Shown: positions 44,803-53,518 of the stretch, piece after piece
Position numbering within the stretch: the stretch's first letter is position 1
Layout: each line of letters begins with the position of its first letter
Origin: Hymenobacter aerophilus DSM 13606
GTDB lineage: Bacteria > Bacteroidota > Bacteroidia > Cytophagales > Hymenobacteraceae
Direction of reading: 5' to 3'
NCBI RefSeq assembly: GCF_000382225.1
Contig: NZ_KB907817.1
Location: 23,741-87,740, forward strand
DNA: 64,000 bases
Made by a program: the position numbers and the translations under genes
The notes under the pieces: generated by a model
Told to the model about the DNA's origin: nothing
Seen by the model: only the letters and a program-made list of their open reading frames with translations
The model's database searches: none

Positions 44803-44944
44803 GAACGTCATTCTGAGCAGCACTGTCATTCTGAGCGCAGCGAAGAATCTCGCGTGCAGTAGTAACCCTTACTATGAGGAGTTACTTTGGCACGCGAGAT
44901 TCTTCGCTGCGCTCTGAATGACAGTTCTGCTGAGAATAACGTTC
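44803..44944. repeat. Type A palindrome with an extra nested copy
   Basis: Arms 44803-44857 and 44890-44944 (about 55 bases) pair with a few mismatches. Each arm contains the core GTCATTCTGAGC twice in tandem (GTCATTCTGAGCAGCACTGTCATTCTGAGCGCAGCG), so one copy appears to be inserted into the outer end of another. The remainder of 44671-44960 shows no gene. Confidence 0.88.
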
Positions 44945-44960
44945 TTTTCCTCCCTAATCC

Positions 44961-45746
44961 TTATTCCACCGCTTTTACCGGGCCCGAGCCGGCTACCCAC
45001 AAATCCACGAGCTGGCCCATGCGGATGGTGGTGCCGGGGCCGGTCACCGGGCGCTGCTTGATGACGGTGCCGTCAGTTTCGCCATTGCGGGCGGGCTGGT
45101 AGAAGATTTCGCCCACCTGCAGGCCCTGACCCACGAGCAGGGTAGTGGCCTCATCGGCGGGCATATTCACGAGGTTGGGAACCGGGAACTCCTGGTTGCC
45201 CAGCCCGTCGCCCACTTCCAGATCTACGCGGGTGCCTTTGGTGATGGGCGCGCCGGACGCAATTTCGCGCCCGTTCACCGACTGCTTGAGCACGGCATCC
45301 TTCTGAATGTTAGGCACAAACTTAAGCTGGCCGACCACCAGATCGTAACTCTTGAGAATCATCTGGGCGTTTTTCACCGAGCCGTCGGTGAGCTTGGGCA
45401 TCTTGATGACGGGCGGATTTTTCATCGACACCGTCACGTAAAGCTTGCGGCCTTCCTTCACCTGCTCGCCGGGCTTGGGCTCCTGCTGCAACACCGTGCC
45501 GGGCTTGATGCCCGAGTTGTAGGTGCTGTCATCGACCAGATAGGCCAGGTTGCGCTCGTCGAGGTAGTCCTCCAGATCGGCCTGGTTCATACCCGTAACT
45601 TTCGGCACCACAATGGTTTCGCCGTGGTTGGTGGTGATGGGCAGATACACCTGAAAGAACCCGAACACCAGCGCCCCCACCAGCAGCAGAATCAGGAGCA
45701 GGTGCTTGAACAAATCGGCCGGCGTATCGGAGCGGAGAAACGACAT
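44961..45746 (-). CDS. PASTA-domain membrane protein
   Basis: 261 residues. A short cytoplasmic N-terminus and one membrane span (LLLILLLVGALVFGFFQVYL near 17-36) precede three PASTA domains (near 44-110, 113-180 and 186-255), recognised by VVPKVTGMNQADLEDYL, IKMPKLTDGSVKNAQMIL and PVPNLVNMPADEATTLL. PASTA domains bind peptidoglycan stem peptides or beta-lactams, but no kinase domain is present. It stands downstream of the D-Ala-D-Ala ligase on the same strand, so a cell-wall role is likely. Confidence 0.92.
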   Translation of the reverse strand: MSFLRSDTPADLFKHLLLILLLVGALVFGFFQVYLPITTNHGETIVVPKVTGMNQADLEDYLDERNLAYLVDDSTYNSGIKPGTVLQQEPKPGEQVKEGRKLYVTVSMKNPPVIKMPKLTDGSVKNAQMILKSYDLVVGQLKFVPNIQKDAVLKQSVNGREIASGAPITKGTRVDLEVGDGLGNQEFPVPNLVNMPADEATTLLVGQGLQVGEIFYQPARNGETDGTVIKQRPVTGPGTTIRMGQLVDLWVAGSGPVKAVE

Positions 45747-45750
45747 GGAT

Positions 45751-45857
45751 GTAGAAGTGAGAAATCAGAAGTGAGAGGAGAGATGCCGGAAAGGCAAAAG
45801 TGAGGGTAAAAAAACAGAACGAGTCTAACGTCTCCGCTCTAATTTCTCACTTCTAAC
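45751..45857. repeat. Phrase palindrome, GAAGTGAGAAAT family
   Basis: GTAGAAGTGAGAAATCAGAAGTGAGAGG on the left is answered by AATTTCTCACTTCTAAC on the right, 60 bases apart. The right arm is the last part of the ligase gene, so its final codons (GKVRSEKLERRR) are written in repeat sequence. Confidence 0.75.
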
Positions 45858-48641
45858 CTTCCCAAATTCCAGAATCCGGTCGATGAACTGGTAGGGCGTG
45901 TAGCCGGCCAGCGCGGTTTGGTGGAAGATGCAGGTGGCGGGCGTCATGCCGGGTAGCGAGTTCACCTCAATAATGAGCACCTCGACGGCCCCGGTGTCCC
46001 GCACCCGCACGAAGGCGTCGATGCGGGCGTAGCCCTGGATATGCAGGATTTCGGCCACCCGGCGTAGCTCCTTTTTCACTTCCTCCGAAATGCGCTGGCG
46101 CTCCTGCGGGTCGGGGGCGTAGCGGGCCGGGGTGATGTTCTGGCCTTCGCCGGCCAGAAACTTCTCCTCCAGGCTCAGCACTTCGCCCGTCGCCAGCGCC
46201 TCCGAGGCCTCGAACACCTCAATTTCTAGCTCGCCATTCGGGCCCCAGTGCGTGAGCAGGCCGCCGGTTACCTCCAGGAAATGGGCCGCGCCGTCGCGGG
46301 CAATCAGGGTCTCGACCAAAAAGGCCTCCTTGCGCGGAAATTCCTCCTTGAAGCCCAGGCTGAGCGTGGTAGCGTCGGCGGGCAGCAGGTCTTCCTGGTC
46401 GCGGAAAATGAGGTGGGTGAAGGCCTCCAGCTCCGCGCGGTTCTTGATTTTCTTCACCGCCGAGGAGCAGCCGTCGTCGGCCGGCTTGGCGATGAAGGGG
46501 TAGGGAAACTGCGTTTCGAGGCTCTGGAAGAAGTTTTCGGCGTTGGCTTCCCACTCGGTGCGGGCGGCCATGCGGTGCCCGGCTACGCGCATTCCGGCCT
46601 CACGCAGGCGGCGGTTGGTGTCGAACTTGTTGATGGTAACCTGGCTGCTGGCCACGCCCGAGCCGTTGTAGGGCAGGCCCAGCTTTTCGAGCCGCTGTTG
46701 CAGCGCCCCGTCCTCGCCGGGGCGGCCGTGCAGGGCAATAAACACCTCATCCACCATGCCGGCCAGCTCCTCAAACGACACCTGCCGCGGCTGGGTAGCG
46801 GCCTGCCTGGCGTAGGTGCTCGTGATGCTGTGGGCTTCCTGGCGGATGCGGGCCAGAATCGGGTGGGTTTCGTGGCCGGCCTCGTGGTGCTCGATTTTCT
46901 CGCGGATGTCGTCGGCGTTGTCCTTGAGCATCACGTTGATGGGCAGCACGTAGAGCCGGAACTCGGCGCTGCTGCCGGTCAGGAATACCGGCACCGGCTC
47001 GTACTTGACCGAGGAGCTGAGCTTTTCGTAGATGTTGCGCCCGCTTTCCACCGAAATGTGTCGCTCCGAAGAGTAGCCGCCCATAATCACGGCCACTTTC
47101 GTGCGCTGCTGCTCGCCCGCGGCCCGCGCGGCCACGGCCGCATCGAGCTTCGCCAGCAGGGCCGCCAGCTTCACCGGCCGCAGCCCGGCCCGCCGACGCG
47201 CCGCCAGCGAGGTGCGAATCAGGTAGGTGAGGAACTGGCTGGGGTTGAGGCCGATTTCGGCCGCCTGGTGGAAGAAGAACGAGGCCGGCAGCATGCCCGA
47301 AGTGGTGTTCGGGTCGTTGAGGAAAATGGTGCCGTCGGCCTGGATGAACCCGTCGAGGCGGGCGTACACCTGGAAGCCAAACGTGCCGAACATCGTTTGG
47401 GCCTGCTGCCGGATACGCTCAATATCGGCCTCGGGCAGGTCGATGGGCGTGATTTTACGGGCCAGGCCGGGCAGGTATTTCGAGCGGTAGTCGAATAACT
47501 CGTCGCCCTTCACGATTTCGGTGGGCGGCAGCGCCAGCGGCTGGCCGTTGGGGTCTTCGAGCACGATGCACGAAAACTCGCGCCCCTGCACGAAGCCCTC
47601 CACCAATACCTGCGTTTCGCCCTCCACGCTCGTCAGCCGCACGCTCGCGGCCGTTGCCAGCCGCTCGTTCAGCGCCGCCAGCAATTCTTCGGGCCGATAG
47701 ATTATGTCTGAGCTGTTAGTTGATAGCTGCGGGCTGTTAGCTTCGTTCTCTTTGGAGCTGTTAGCTGATAGCTGTTGGCTGTTAGCTTCGTTCAACGGAG
47801 AGCTAACAGCTAACAGCTCCAAGCTACCAGCTGAAAATATAGTCACTGGCAGGCCAATACCGTCGCGGATGTCGACGAGGCGCTGGAGCCAGCTGATTTT
47901 CTGCGTGTCGGTTAGCGCCTGCCACTCGGCTTGGGTTACGGTTTTGCGGAACAGGCTACGCTCGATGGCGGCTTCGAACTCGGCCACGTTGGCTTCGCGC
48001 AGGATGCTGATGCCGATGCTGCTGCCTTGACGCGGGGCCTTGAACACCAGCGGTAGGCCCAACTCGCGCACCAGATAATCCAGGGTGGCCTGCGGGTCGG
48101 CGGCGTCCCACTCCTCGGCCGTAACTAAGCGGAAATCGGGCGTAGGCTGCCCCAGGGCTTTGAGCAGCTTCTTCTGGGCCACCTTATCAATGCCGAACGC
48201 CGAGGGCAGAATGCCGGAGCCCGAGTACGGGATGCCATACCACTCCAACAGGCCCTGAATGGCGCCATCCTCGCCGCCCGGCCCGTGCAGGGCCAGAAAG
48301 GCGAAGTCGATAAGCGTGGCCAGCTCGCGCGGTTCGATGCGCCGGCCCACTTCGCCGATGATGCGGTCCTGCTCCTCCAGGCTCAGCTCGCCCAGGCTCT
48401 CGAAGTAGAGCTGCACCGGCACGCGGCTGTCCGGCAGCGCCGACACGGGCGGGTAAAAGTCGCGGATGGTGCCCTTGTAAATGAACTCCCAGTTCAGCAA
48501 AATGAAGTTGCCATTGCTGTCGACAAACACCGGCACGGCCTCAAACAGGGCCTTATCGAGGTTGTCGTACACCGTGCGGCCGCCCGCAAAACTGATTTCC
48601 CGCTCCCGCGACGGGCCGCCAAAGAAGATGCCTATTTTCAT
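45825..48641 (-). CDS. Double-length D-alanine-D-alanine ligase-like protein
   Basis: 938 residues with two ATP-grasp ligase units. Unit 1 opens with FGGPSREREISFAGGRTVYDNL and unit 2 (from about 510) with MGGYSSERHISVESGRNIYEKL; each then has LHGPGGEDGAIQG or LHGRPGEDGALQQ and a SGSG/NGSG loop. Unit 2 ends in IIEVNSLPGMTPATCIFHQ, the Mg-binding motif; unit 1 has NDPNTTSGMLPASFFFHQ, where Asp stands for Glu. About 41 residues near 285-325 (SLELLAVSSPLNEANSQ and on) are encoded by a phrase repeat inserted in frame. A single Ddl is about 310-360 residues. Which unit is active is unknown. The start MKIGIFFGG is chosen over a Met 20 codons upstream. Confidence 0.88.
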   Translation of the reverse strand: MKIGIFFGGPSREREISFAGGRTVYDNLDKALFEAVPVFVDSNGNFILLNWEFIYKGTIRDFYPPVSALPDSRVPVQLYFESLGELSLEEQDRIIGEVGRRIEPRELATLIDFAFLALHGPGGEDGAIQGLLEWYGIPYSGSGILPSAFGIDKVAQKKLLKALGQPTPDFRLVTAEEWDAADPQATLDYLVRELGLPLVFKAPRQGSSIGISILREANVAEFEAAIERSLFRKTVTQAEWQALTDTQKISWLQRLVDIRDGIGLPVTIFSAGSLELLAVSSPLNEANSQQLSANSSKENEANSPQLSTNSSDIIYRPEELLAALNERLATAASVRLTSVEGETQVLVEGFVQGREFSCIVLEDPNGQPLALPPTEIVKGDELFDYRSKYLPGLARKITPIDLPEADIERIRQQAQTMFGTFGFQVYARLDGFIQADGTIFLNDPNTTSGMLPASFFFHQAAEIGLNPSQFLTYLIRTSLAARRRAGLRPVKLAALLAKLDAAVAARAAGEQQRTKVAVIMGGYSSERHISVESGRNIYEKLSSSVKYEPVPVFLTGSSAEFRLYVLPINVMLKDNADDIREKIEHHEAGHETHPILARIRQEAHSITSTYARQAATQPRQVSFEELAGMVDEVFIALHGRPGEDGALQQRLEKLGLPYNGSGVASSQVTINKFDTNRRLREAGMRVAGHRMAARTEWEANAENFFQSLETQFPYPFIAKPADDGCSSAVKKIKNRAELEAFTHLIFRDQEDLLPADATTLSLGFKEEFPRKEAFLVETLIARDGAAHFLEVTGGLLTHWGPNGELEIEVFEASEALATGEVLSLEEKFLAGEGQNITPARYAPDPQERQRISEEVKKELRRVAEILHIQGYARIDAFVRVRDTGAVEVLIIEVNSLPGMTPATCIFHQTALAGYTPYQFIDRILEFGKVRSEKLERRR
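47709..47832. repeat. AGCTGTTAGCT phrase palindrome inside the ligase gene
   Basis: Two direct copies of a unit of about 38 bases (GAGCTGTTAG, TTGATAGCTG, then GGCTGTTAGCTTCGTTC) at about 47710-47747 and 47756-47793 are followed by an inverted copy (GAGCTAACAGCTAACAGCTCC). The insertion is about 124 bases and keeps the frame; read in the ligase frame it gives a Ser/Asn/Leu-rich stretch without stop. Related fragments lie at about 20995-21024. Confidence 0.85.
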
Positions 48642-48666
48642 ACGAGGGCAAAGGTACAAGCCCCAA

Positions 48667-48821
48667 CTGTCATTGCGAGCGAAGCGAAGCAATCTGCTCA
48701 ACCAAAGCGCAAAACCTTAACCCAACGCGAAGCCCTTAACGTTACAACTGGCTCCAGGGGGTTGCGCCAGTGGAATTGGCGCTTTCCCCCACAGATTGCT
48801 TCGCTCCGCTCGCAATGACAG
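48667..48821. repeat. Type A-like palindrome, TCATTGCGAGCGAAGCGAAGCAATCT subtype
   Basis: Arms 48667-48696 (CTGTCATTGCGAGCGAAGCG...) and 48792-48821 pair nearly perfectly across a 95-base loop. It sits between two divergent genes and the right arm ends just before the TACCTTCG promoter-like box (48828-48835) of pgk, so it may place or insulate that promoter. Confidence 0.85.
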
Positions 48822-48863
48822 ATGTTTTACCTTCGCCTTCCAAGCCAAACCTATTCCCATTCC

Positions 48864-50054
48864 ATGCAAACCCTCGATCAGTACAACTTCGCCGGCAAGC
48901 GGGCCGTGGTGCGCGTTGATTTCAACGTACCCCTGGCCAAAGACTTCACTATCACCGACGACACCCGCATCCGGGCCGCCACGCCCACGGTTAAAAAGAT
49001 TCTGGCCGACGGCGGCTCCGTGGTGCTGCTTTCGCACCTGGGCCGGCCCAAGGAAGGCCCCGAGGATAAATACTCGCTGCGCCACATCGTGGACCGTCTG
49101 AGCCAGGAGTACGGCCAGCCGGTGCAGTTTGCCGATGATGCCCTACAGGCCGAAGAAAAGGCCCAGGCCCTGCAGCCCGGCCAGGTTTTGCTGGTCGAAA
49201 ACGTGCGTTTCTACAAGGAAGAAGAGAAAGGCGACGCCGATTTTGCCGCCAACCTGGCCCGCCTCGGCGACGTGTACGTGAACGATGCCTTCGGTACGGC
49301 CCACCGCCGGCACGCCTCCACGGCCGTGATGGCCGAAAGCTTCGCGCCCGCCGACCGCGTAGGCGGCTACCTGCTGCTGAGCGAGCTGGACAATGCCAAA
49401 AAGGTGCTGGAACAGGCCGAGCGGCCCTTTACGGCCATTATGGGCGGCGCCAAAATCTCCGACAAAATCCTTATTATCGAGAAGCTGCTCGATAAGGTCG
49501 ACAACCTGCTCATCGGCGGCGGCATGGCCTACACCTTCGCCAAGGCCCAGGGCGGCCAAATCGGCAGCTCGCTGCTCGAAGAAGACAAAATGCCCCTGGC
49601 GCTGGAGCTCATCGAGAAGGCCAAGGCCAAAGGCGTGAACCTGCTGCTGCCCACCGACAGCCTCATTGCCGACAAGTTCGCCAACGACGCCGAAACCAAA
49701 GTAGCCCCCAACGACCAGATTCCGGACGGCTGGCTCGGCCTCGACCTCGGCCCCGATTCCATCAAGGCGTTCACCGAAGTTATCCGCAACTCCAAAACCA
49801 TCCTCTGGAACGGCCCGATGGGCGTGTTCGAGCTGCCCACCTTCGCTAAGGGCACCACGGCCGTAGCCCAGGCCATTGCCGACGCCACCCGCGAGTCGGG
49901 CGCCTTCAGCCTCATCGGCGGCGGCGACTCGGCCGCGGCCGTCAACCAGCTCGGTTTCGCCGACCAGGTAAGCTACATCAGCACCGGCGGCGGCGCGCTG
50001 CTCGAGTACATGGAAGGCAAAGAGCTGCCCGGCGTGGCGGCGCTGGAAGGGTAG
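48864..50054 (+). CDS. pgk: Phosphoglycerate kinase
   Basis: Glycolytic enzyme transferring phosphate from 1,3-bisphosphoglycerate to ADP; 396 residues, the normal length. [66 protein letters not shown] and the C-terminal [17 protein letters not shown] (ATP-binding) are diagnostic. The start [15 protein letters not shown] is chosen; the 14 codons before it are not family-like. TACCTTCG at 48828-48835 is one mismatch from the TAnnTTTG promoter box. Confidence 0.97.
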   Translation: MQTLDQYNFAGKRAVVRVDFNVPLAKDFTITDDTRIRAATPTVKKILADGGSVVLLSHLGRPKEGPEDKYSLRHIVDRLSQEYGQPVQFADDALQAEEKAQALQPGQVLLVENVRFYKEEEKGDADFAANLARLGDVYVNDAFGTAHRRHASTAVMAESFAPADRVGGYLLLSELDNAKKVLEQAERPFTAIMGGAKISDKILIIEKLLDKVDNLLIGGGMAYTFAKAQGGQIGSSLLEEDKMPLALELIEKAKAKGVNLLLPTDSLIADKFANDAETKVAPNDQIPDGWLGLDLGPDSIKAFTEVIRNSKTILWNGPMGVFELPTFAKGTTAVAQAIADATRESGAFSLIGGGDSAAAVNQLGFADQVSYISTGGGALLEYMEGKELPGVAALEG

Positions 50055-50065
50055 AAACGGACAAT

Positions 50066-50196
50066 AAAACGTCATTCTGAGCGAAGCCGGAGGCGAAGTC
50101 GGAGAATCTCGCGTGCATTGGTAACCCTATCGTGGAGTTAGCATCACACGCGAGATTCTTCGACTTCGCCTCCGGCTTCGCTCAGAATGACGTTTT
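50066..50196. repeat. Type A palindrome, expanded variant
   Basis: Arms 50066-50115 and 50147-50196 (50 bases) are an exact inverted pair. Compared with other type A copies, the arm has an internal duplication (GAAGCCGGAGGCGAAGTCGGAG), and both arms carry it. Between convergent genes. Confidence 0.9.
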
Positions 50197-50200
50197 TTCT

Positions 50201-50233
50201 TAATCCCTAATCCCTAATCCCTAATCCCTAATT
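50201..50233. repeat. TAATCCC tandem heptamers
   Basis: Four exact TAATCCC units plus a partial TAATT. The last units overlap the stop codon of the hypothetical gene at 50228. A degenerate partner (CCTCCCTAATCCTTATTCC) is at about 44950. It resembles a telomere repeat but is an ordinary intergenic phrase repeat here. Confidence 0.85.
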
Positions 50234-50884
50234 CAAATAGGGAGTTTCCAGGTCCATGCCCATTAGTTTGAGCGGTTCCAGGGATGGGCGGCCGGTGAGG
50301 CGGGTGCTGAGGATGCGCAGCTCGGGCTCAGAAAGCACGTCGAGGTTGTGCAGCCAGTGCAGGCGGTGCAGTTGCAGCTCGATGGGGCCCAGCGGGTTCA
50401 CCTGGGCATACTCTTCGCGCAGGTAAGCGTGGGCGCGCAGACGCAGCGCCTCCGTGAAGGTTTCGAGGGCGGCGCGCTGGCCGGGCCGGTCGTGCAGCGT
50501 GAGGCGGATGCGGCTGGTGGCCAGCGTGGCGCGGCGGCCCAGGTAGCGGCGCGCCAGCCACAGCCCGCCCAAACCCAGCACGAAGCCCAGTCCGGCGGCC
50601 CACATTTCGGGCGGAATAGGCTCGCCGGGCTTGTTGGTGGCCAGTCGGCTCAGGCCCTGAATGCCAAACCAGAGCAGCAGCCACAGCCACGAGGGCGGCA
50701 GCCGCACCGGGGCCGGGGCCTCAAACTCCAGCCCAACCGGCAGCAGCTCTTCGTACGGAATCTCCGTTTCGAGCCACGGCGTGCCGTTGCGGCGGCGCTG
50801 GCTCACGTACAGGCCGTGCTGGCGCAGCAACAGCAGCGAGGAACCCCGGAACAGATGCGTTTGAGAGAATTGCTGGACGGACAT
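50228..50884 (-). CDS. Hypothetical protein with two membrane spans
   Basis: 218 residues. The N-terminus (TDFxRSS-like HLFRGSSLLLLRQHGLYVSQRR) is a PH-like beta stretch and is followed by two hydrophobic segments (PSWLWLLLWFGIQGLSRLA and MWAAGLGFVLGLGGLWLARRYL) near 65-110. The C-terminal half is charged and helical (AALETFTEALRLRAHAYLREEY). No family is recognised. The stop codon overlaps the TAATCCC tandem repeat. A palindrome separates it from the protease gene upstream. Confidence 0.7.
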   Translation of the reverse strand: MSVQQFSQTHLFRGSSLLLLRQHGLYVSQRRRNGTPWLETEIPYEELLPVGLEFEAPAPVRLPPSWLWLLLWFGIQGLSRLATNKPGEPIPPEMWAAGLGFVLGLGGLWLARRYLGRRATLATSRIRLTLHDRPGQRAALETFTEALRLRAHAYLREEYAQVNPLGPIELQLHRLHWLHNLDVLSEPELRILSTRLTGRPSLEPLKLMGMDLETPYLN

Positions 50885-50899
50885 TCTATAAATGTGGAT

Positions 50900-51092
50900 A
50901 ATGTGGTTTTAATGTGCAGAATGTGGGAAATGTGGGCTGTGAGGAACGTCATTCAGAGCGCAGCGAAGAATCTCGCTTGCTAACGTTACAACGGCTGCCA
51001 TTCAACGGTACCCAGGCGAGATTCTTCGCTGCGCTCTGAATGACGTTCCTTCCAGCCCACATTTCCCACATTCTGCACATTAAAACCACATT
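50900..51092. repeat. Nested palindrome: AATGTG phrases outside, type A core inside
   Basis: The arms are about 77 bases (about 50900-50977 and 51016-51092) with two or three mismatches. The outer part is AATGTG phrases (AATGTGGTTTTAATGTGCAG, AATGTGGGAAATGTGGG) and the inner part is a full type A arm (GTCATTCAGAGCGCAGCGAAG). A repeat of one family is again nested inside a repeat of another. Confidence 0.9.
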
Positions 51093-51099
51093 TAAAAAA

Positions 51100-52398
51100 T
51101 CACCTGATAATAATGGGCGAAGGGGCGAAGCAAAGCACAAAAATAAGCAGCATCAGCCAGCCCAGCACCTTGCGGCTCGTGGAGAGCGGCCGCTCGTCGG
51201 GGGCGGGCGGGTGGAAAATGCCGGTGGCGCGGGCCAGCAGCAGCCCGAACAGCAGCCAGCCCGGGTTGCCCTGCAGGCCCGGAAACCCAGAAGCCAGGGC
51301 TATTTGGCCCAGCCACACCGAGGCCCCCAGCAGCAGCGCCCGCCGGGCCGTGGGCACTGCCCGGCGCAGCACCAGCCACAGGTACAGCGCGTAGGGCAGG
51401 CTCCAGGTCAGCCAGTCGTCGGCGCTGGTGCTCAGCGTGAACAGCCCCAGTCCGGCGTAGAAGATGAAGGCCACGAACAGCAGGATAGACACCCGCGCCG
51501 CCCGGCGCGGCCCCAGCAGCCCGTACACAATATGGCCGCCATCGAGCTGACCGATGGGCAGCAGGTTGAGGGCCGTGAAAAACAGCGAGAACACGCCCGC
51601 CACCAGTACCGGATAGTGCAACAGCTCGTAGGGATGCGGCAGCAGCGCGGGGTCGGCCAGCAGGGCCGCCATAGCCTGAAACAGCAGCGGCTGCCCCAGC
51701 GCCACTACGCTATTCGGCTCGAGGTTTTGGTAGGCATAACGGGCGTAATCGGCCCCGTACTGCCGCAGCTCCGGGTGAATCTGGAACAGGTACTCCAGCG
51801 GTGGCAGGTGTGTCAGGCCGTACCAGAGCACGCCCACGGCCACCACAAAACCCGCCAGCGGCCCGGCCAGCCCCACATCGAAAAACTCGCGCCGCGAATG
51901 AATCTGCTCCTTGATGCGGATAACAGCGCCGAACGTGCCAAAGCCCAGCGGCAGCGGAATGAAATAGGGTAGCGTGGCCCGGATGCGGTTGTAGCGGGCC
52001 GTGAAGTAGTGCCCGAACTCGTGCACCGTGAGCACCGCCAGAAACGGCCCTGCGTACCACAGCCCCGGCCGCAGCGCCGCCCACACTTGCCCCAGCGGCC
52101 GGGCCAGCAGCTCGAATGGCAATAAATAATCGGCCAGAAACCGGTCGTTCACCAGCGTGACGCCCGCCAGCGTAGTCGTGAGCAGCGTTACCAGAAACAG
52201 CAGCAGGTGCAGCCCGTAGCGCACCGGCCGGGGCCAGGGCGGCCGCTCGTAGCGCCGGAACACCCTTTGGGCGTCGGCTTCGGCCTCGGCCGCCGTGAAG
52301 GTGGGCGGCCCGGCCGCGTCGGGAAACGGCAGGGGCAGCGGGGCGGGCTCGGGCGGCGGGGTTTGCTCGGGCCGGATGGGGTCAGGCGGAAAAGGCAC
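51100..52398 (-). CDS. Site-2 protease-like M50 metalloprotease
   Basis: 432 residues, with about seven spans. The HExxH zinc site is in LTVHEFGHYFTARYNRIRATLPYF near 145, and the second ligand Asp is in LNLLPIGQLDGGHIVYGLLGPRRA near 292. A Pro-rich N-terminus (70 residues) is cytoplasmic. No PDZ domain is evident, so it is closer to the SpoIVFB/thermophile group than to RseP. It would cleave a membrane-embedded regulator such as an anti-sigma factor; no client is adjacent. Its start overlaps the HAD gene end by 17 bases. Confidence 0.92.
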   Translation of the reverse strand: MPFPPDPIRPEQTPPPEPAPLPLPFPDAAGPPTFTAAEAEADAQRVFRRYERPPWPRPVRYGLHLLLFLVTLLTTTLAGVTLVNDRFLADYLLPFELLARPLGQVWAALRPGLWYAGPFLAVLTVHEFGHYFTARYNRIRATLPYFIPLPLGFGTFGAVIRIKEQIHSRREFFDVGLAGPLAGFVVAVGVLWYGLTHLPPLEYLFQIHPELRQYGADYARYAYQNLEPNSVVALGQPLLFQAMAALLADPALLPHPYELLHYPVLVAGVFSLFFTALNLLPIGQLDGGHIVYGLLGPRRAARVSILLFVAFIFYAGLGLFTLSTSADDWLTWSLPYALYLWLVLRRAVPTARRALLLGASVWLGQIALASGFPGLQGNPGWLLFGLLLARATGIFHPPAPDERPLSTSRKVLGWLMLLIFVLCFAPSPIIIR

Positions 52399-53020
52399 GG
52401 ATAGCGGCGGGCAGGGCGTCCTGCAAGGTAAGGGGCGGGGTCAGGAAAAGCGTGTGCAGCCCCAGCCGGCGGGCGGTTTCAATGTGCTGGGGGCTGTCTT
52501 CGATAAACAACGTATCGGCGGGCCGCCAGTTCATTTCGCGCAGCGCGTGCCGGAATATTTCCTCGCCCGGCTTGCGCAGGCCCACCTGCTGCGAGTAAAA
52601 TACCCGGTCGAGGCAGTCGGCAATGCCGTGCTGCAGGCCGTACTGCGCCTTCAGCCGCCGGTTGATTTCGGTGATGTGCAAGTCGTTGGTATTGGAAAGC
52701 AGGGCCGTTTGGTAGCCCTGGGCCCGCAGCTCGGCAATAAGGGCCAGCCGCTCGGCCGGCACATCGAGCAGCATGGCGTGCCAGGCAGCATCGAGCTGCG
52801 CATCAGTGGCCTGCAGGCCGTAGTGCGCCCGTAATCCATCCCGAAACTCGGTGGCCGAAATGTGGCCGGTTTCCAGCTGGTCGAACAGCTCGGCCTGGGC
52901 GGCCTGCGTGAACTCGATGCCGCTGCCCAGCTGCCGCATGGCTTCCAGCGTGCGGTTGTAGTCGATGTTGATGATGACGCCGCCGAAATCGAACAGCAGG
53001 TGAGGAAGTTTCTGAACCAT
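52382..53020 (-). CDS. HAD-superfamily phosphatase
   Basis: 212 residues. The HAD motif I is LLFDFGGVIINIDYNR with nucleophile Asp near residue 10 (the second Asp in DFGGV is replaced by Gly-Gly-Val-Ile, as in alpha-D-glucose-1-phosphatase-type proteins), motif II is ALLSNTNDLHITEIN, motif III the Lys in GLRKPGEEIFRHAL and motif IV FIEDSPQHIETARRLGL. The substrate is unknown; YihX-like sugar phosphatases are closest. It is transcribed just upstream of the M50 gene, with a 17-base overlap. Confidence 0.9.
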   Translation of the reverse strand: MVQKLPHLLFDFGGVIINIDYNRTLEAMRQLGSGIEFTQAAQAELFDQLETGHISATEFRDGLRAHYGLQATDAQLDAAWHAMLLDVPAERLALIAELRAQGYQTALLSNTNDLHITEINRRLKAQYGLQHGIADCLDRVFYSQQVGLRKPGEEIFRHALREMNWRPADTLFIEDSPQHIETARRLGLHTLFLTPPLTLQDALPAAIRAFSA

Positions 53021-53189
53021 GGGGTTGGGGCGAAGCAGGCCAGGAGCCGCAGGGCCGGCTGACAGGCCGGGTTGCCCGCAGCGCACCCCAGGCCGCTACT
53101 GCTTCGGCTGATAAAAAATTGCAAATCCAACCGCAAAAGTCGAAGTTTGCAGAGCTGAAACCAACCGCTCCGGTAGTTGAATAAGCAAC

Positions 53190-53263
53190 GGGCCTATAGC
53201 TCAATCGGTTAGAGCAATTGACTCATAATCAATAGGTCACTGGTTCGATTCCAGTTGGGCCCA
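53190..53263 (+). tRNA. tRNA with anticodon CAT, probably Ile2 (lysidine-modified)
   Basis: 74 bases with complete cloverleaf: acceptor GGGCCTA/TGGGCCC, D-arm AGCTCAATCGGTTAGAGCA, anticodon arm TTGACTCATAATCAA and T-arm ACTGGTTCGATTCCAGT. The anticodon is CAT, which is used by Met and by lysidine-modified Ile2. The ACTCATAATC loop context is typical of Ile2 rather than of initiator or elongator Met. The 3' CCA is not encoded. It needs TilS to read AUA. Confidence 0.92.
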
Positions 53264-53265
53264 CG

Positions 53266-53301
53266 AAAACCCGCTTTACGGCAACGTAGAGCGGGTTTTT
53301 T
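53266..53301 (+). terminator. Terminator after the tRNA
   Basis: AAAACCCGCTTTACGG, then CGTAGAGCGGGTTTTTT: a stem with one mismatch and a T-tract. It follows the tRNA by two bases. Confidence 0.88.
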
Positions 53302-53518
53302 GTTTTGCGCCAGTAGTCTTGCCGATGCTTCAACTATCAGCAACAGACAAGGCGACCGGCGGCCGGCGCGACGCAAACCGGGCAGGTAATTGAATGCCAG
53401 GGGTGCGTTTGAATAAGGCTTGGCCGGGGCTGCGTGACGAGCGAAAATATTTTTTCGGCCTCGACCAACCTTCCCGCCGCGGGCCTGCACTTTAGAGCGC
53501 CTACTTCTACTGCCCGCC
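53302..53518. other. Gene-free leader region
   Basis: No gene or repeat is seen. It should contain the promoter of the ECF sigma operon that starts at 53519, but no clear -33/-7 pair was found, which would be consistent with recognition by the ECF factor itself. Confidence 0.4.

Noticed and set aside
46248..47498. Open frame of about 416 codons opposite the ligase
   Set aside because: Antisense to the ligase catalytic domain; no recognisable motif.
47709..47832. CRISPR array suspected from direct repeats
   Set aside because: Only two direct units with no unique spacers of regular length, and an inverted copy; inside a coding frame.
50201..50233. Telomere-like repeat, hinting at a linear replicon
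   Set aside because: Four heptamers between two convergent genes, no chromosome end; fits the phrase repeats.
53209..53490. Open frame of about 93 codons opposite the tRNA
   Set aside because: Overlaps the tRNA and its terminator; translation has no features.
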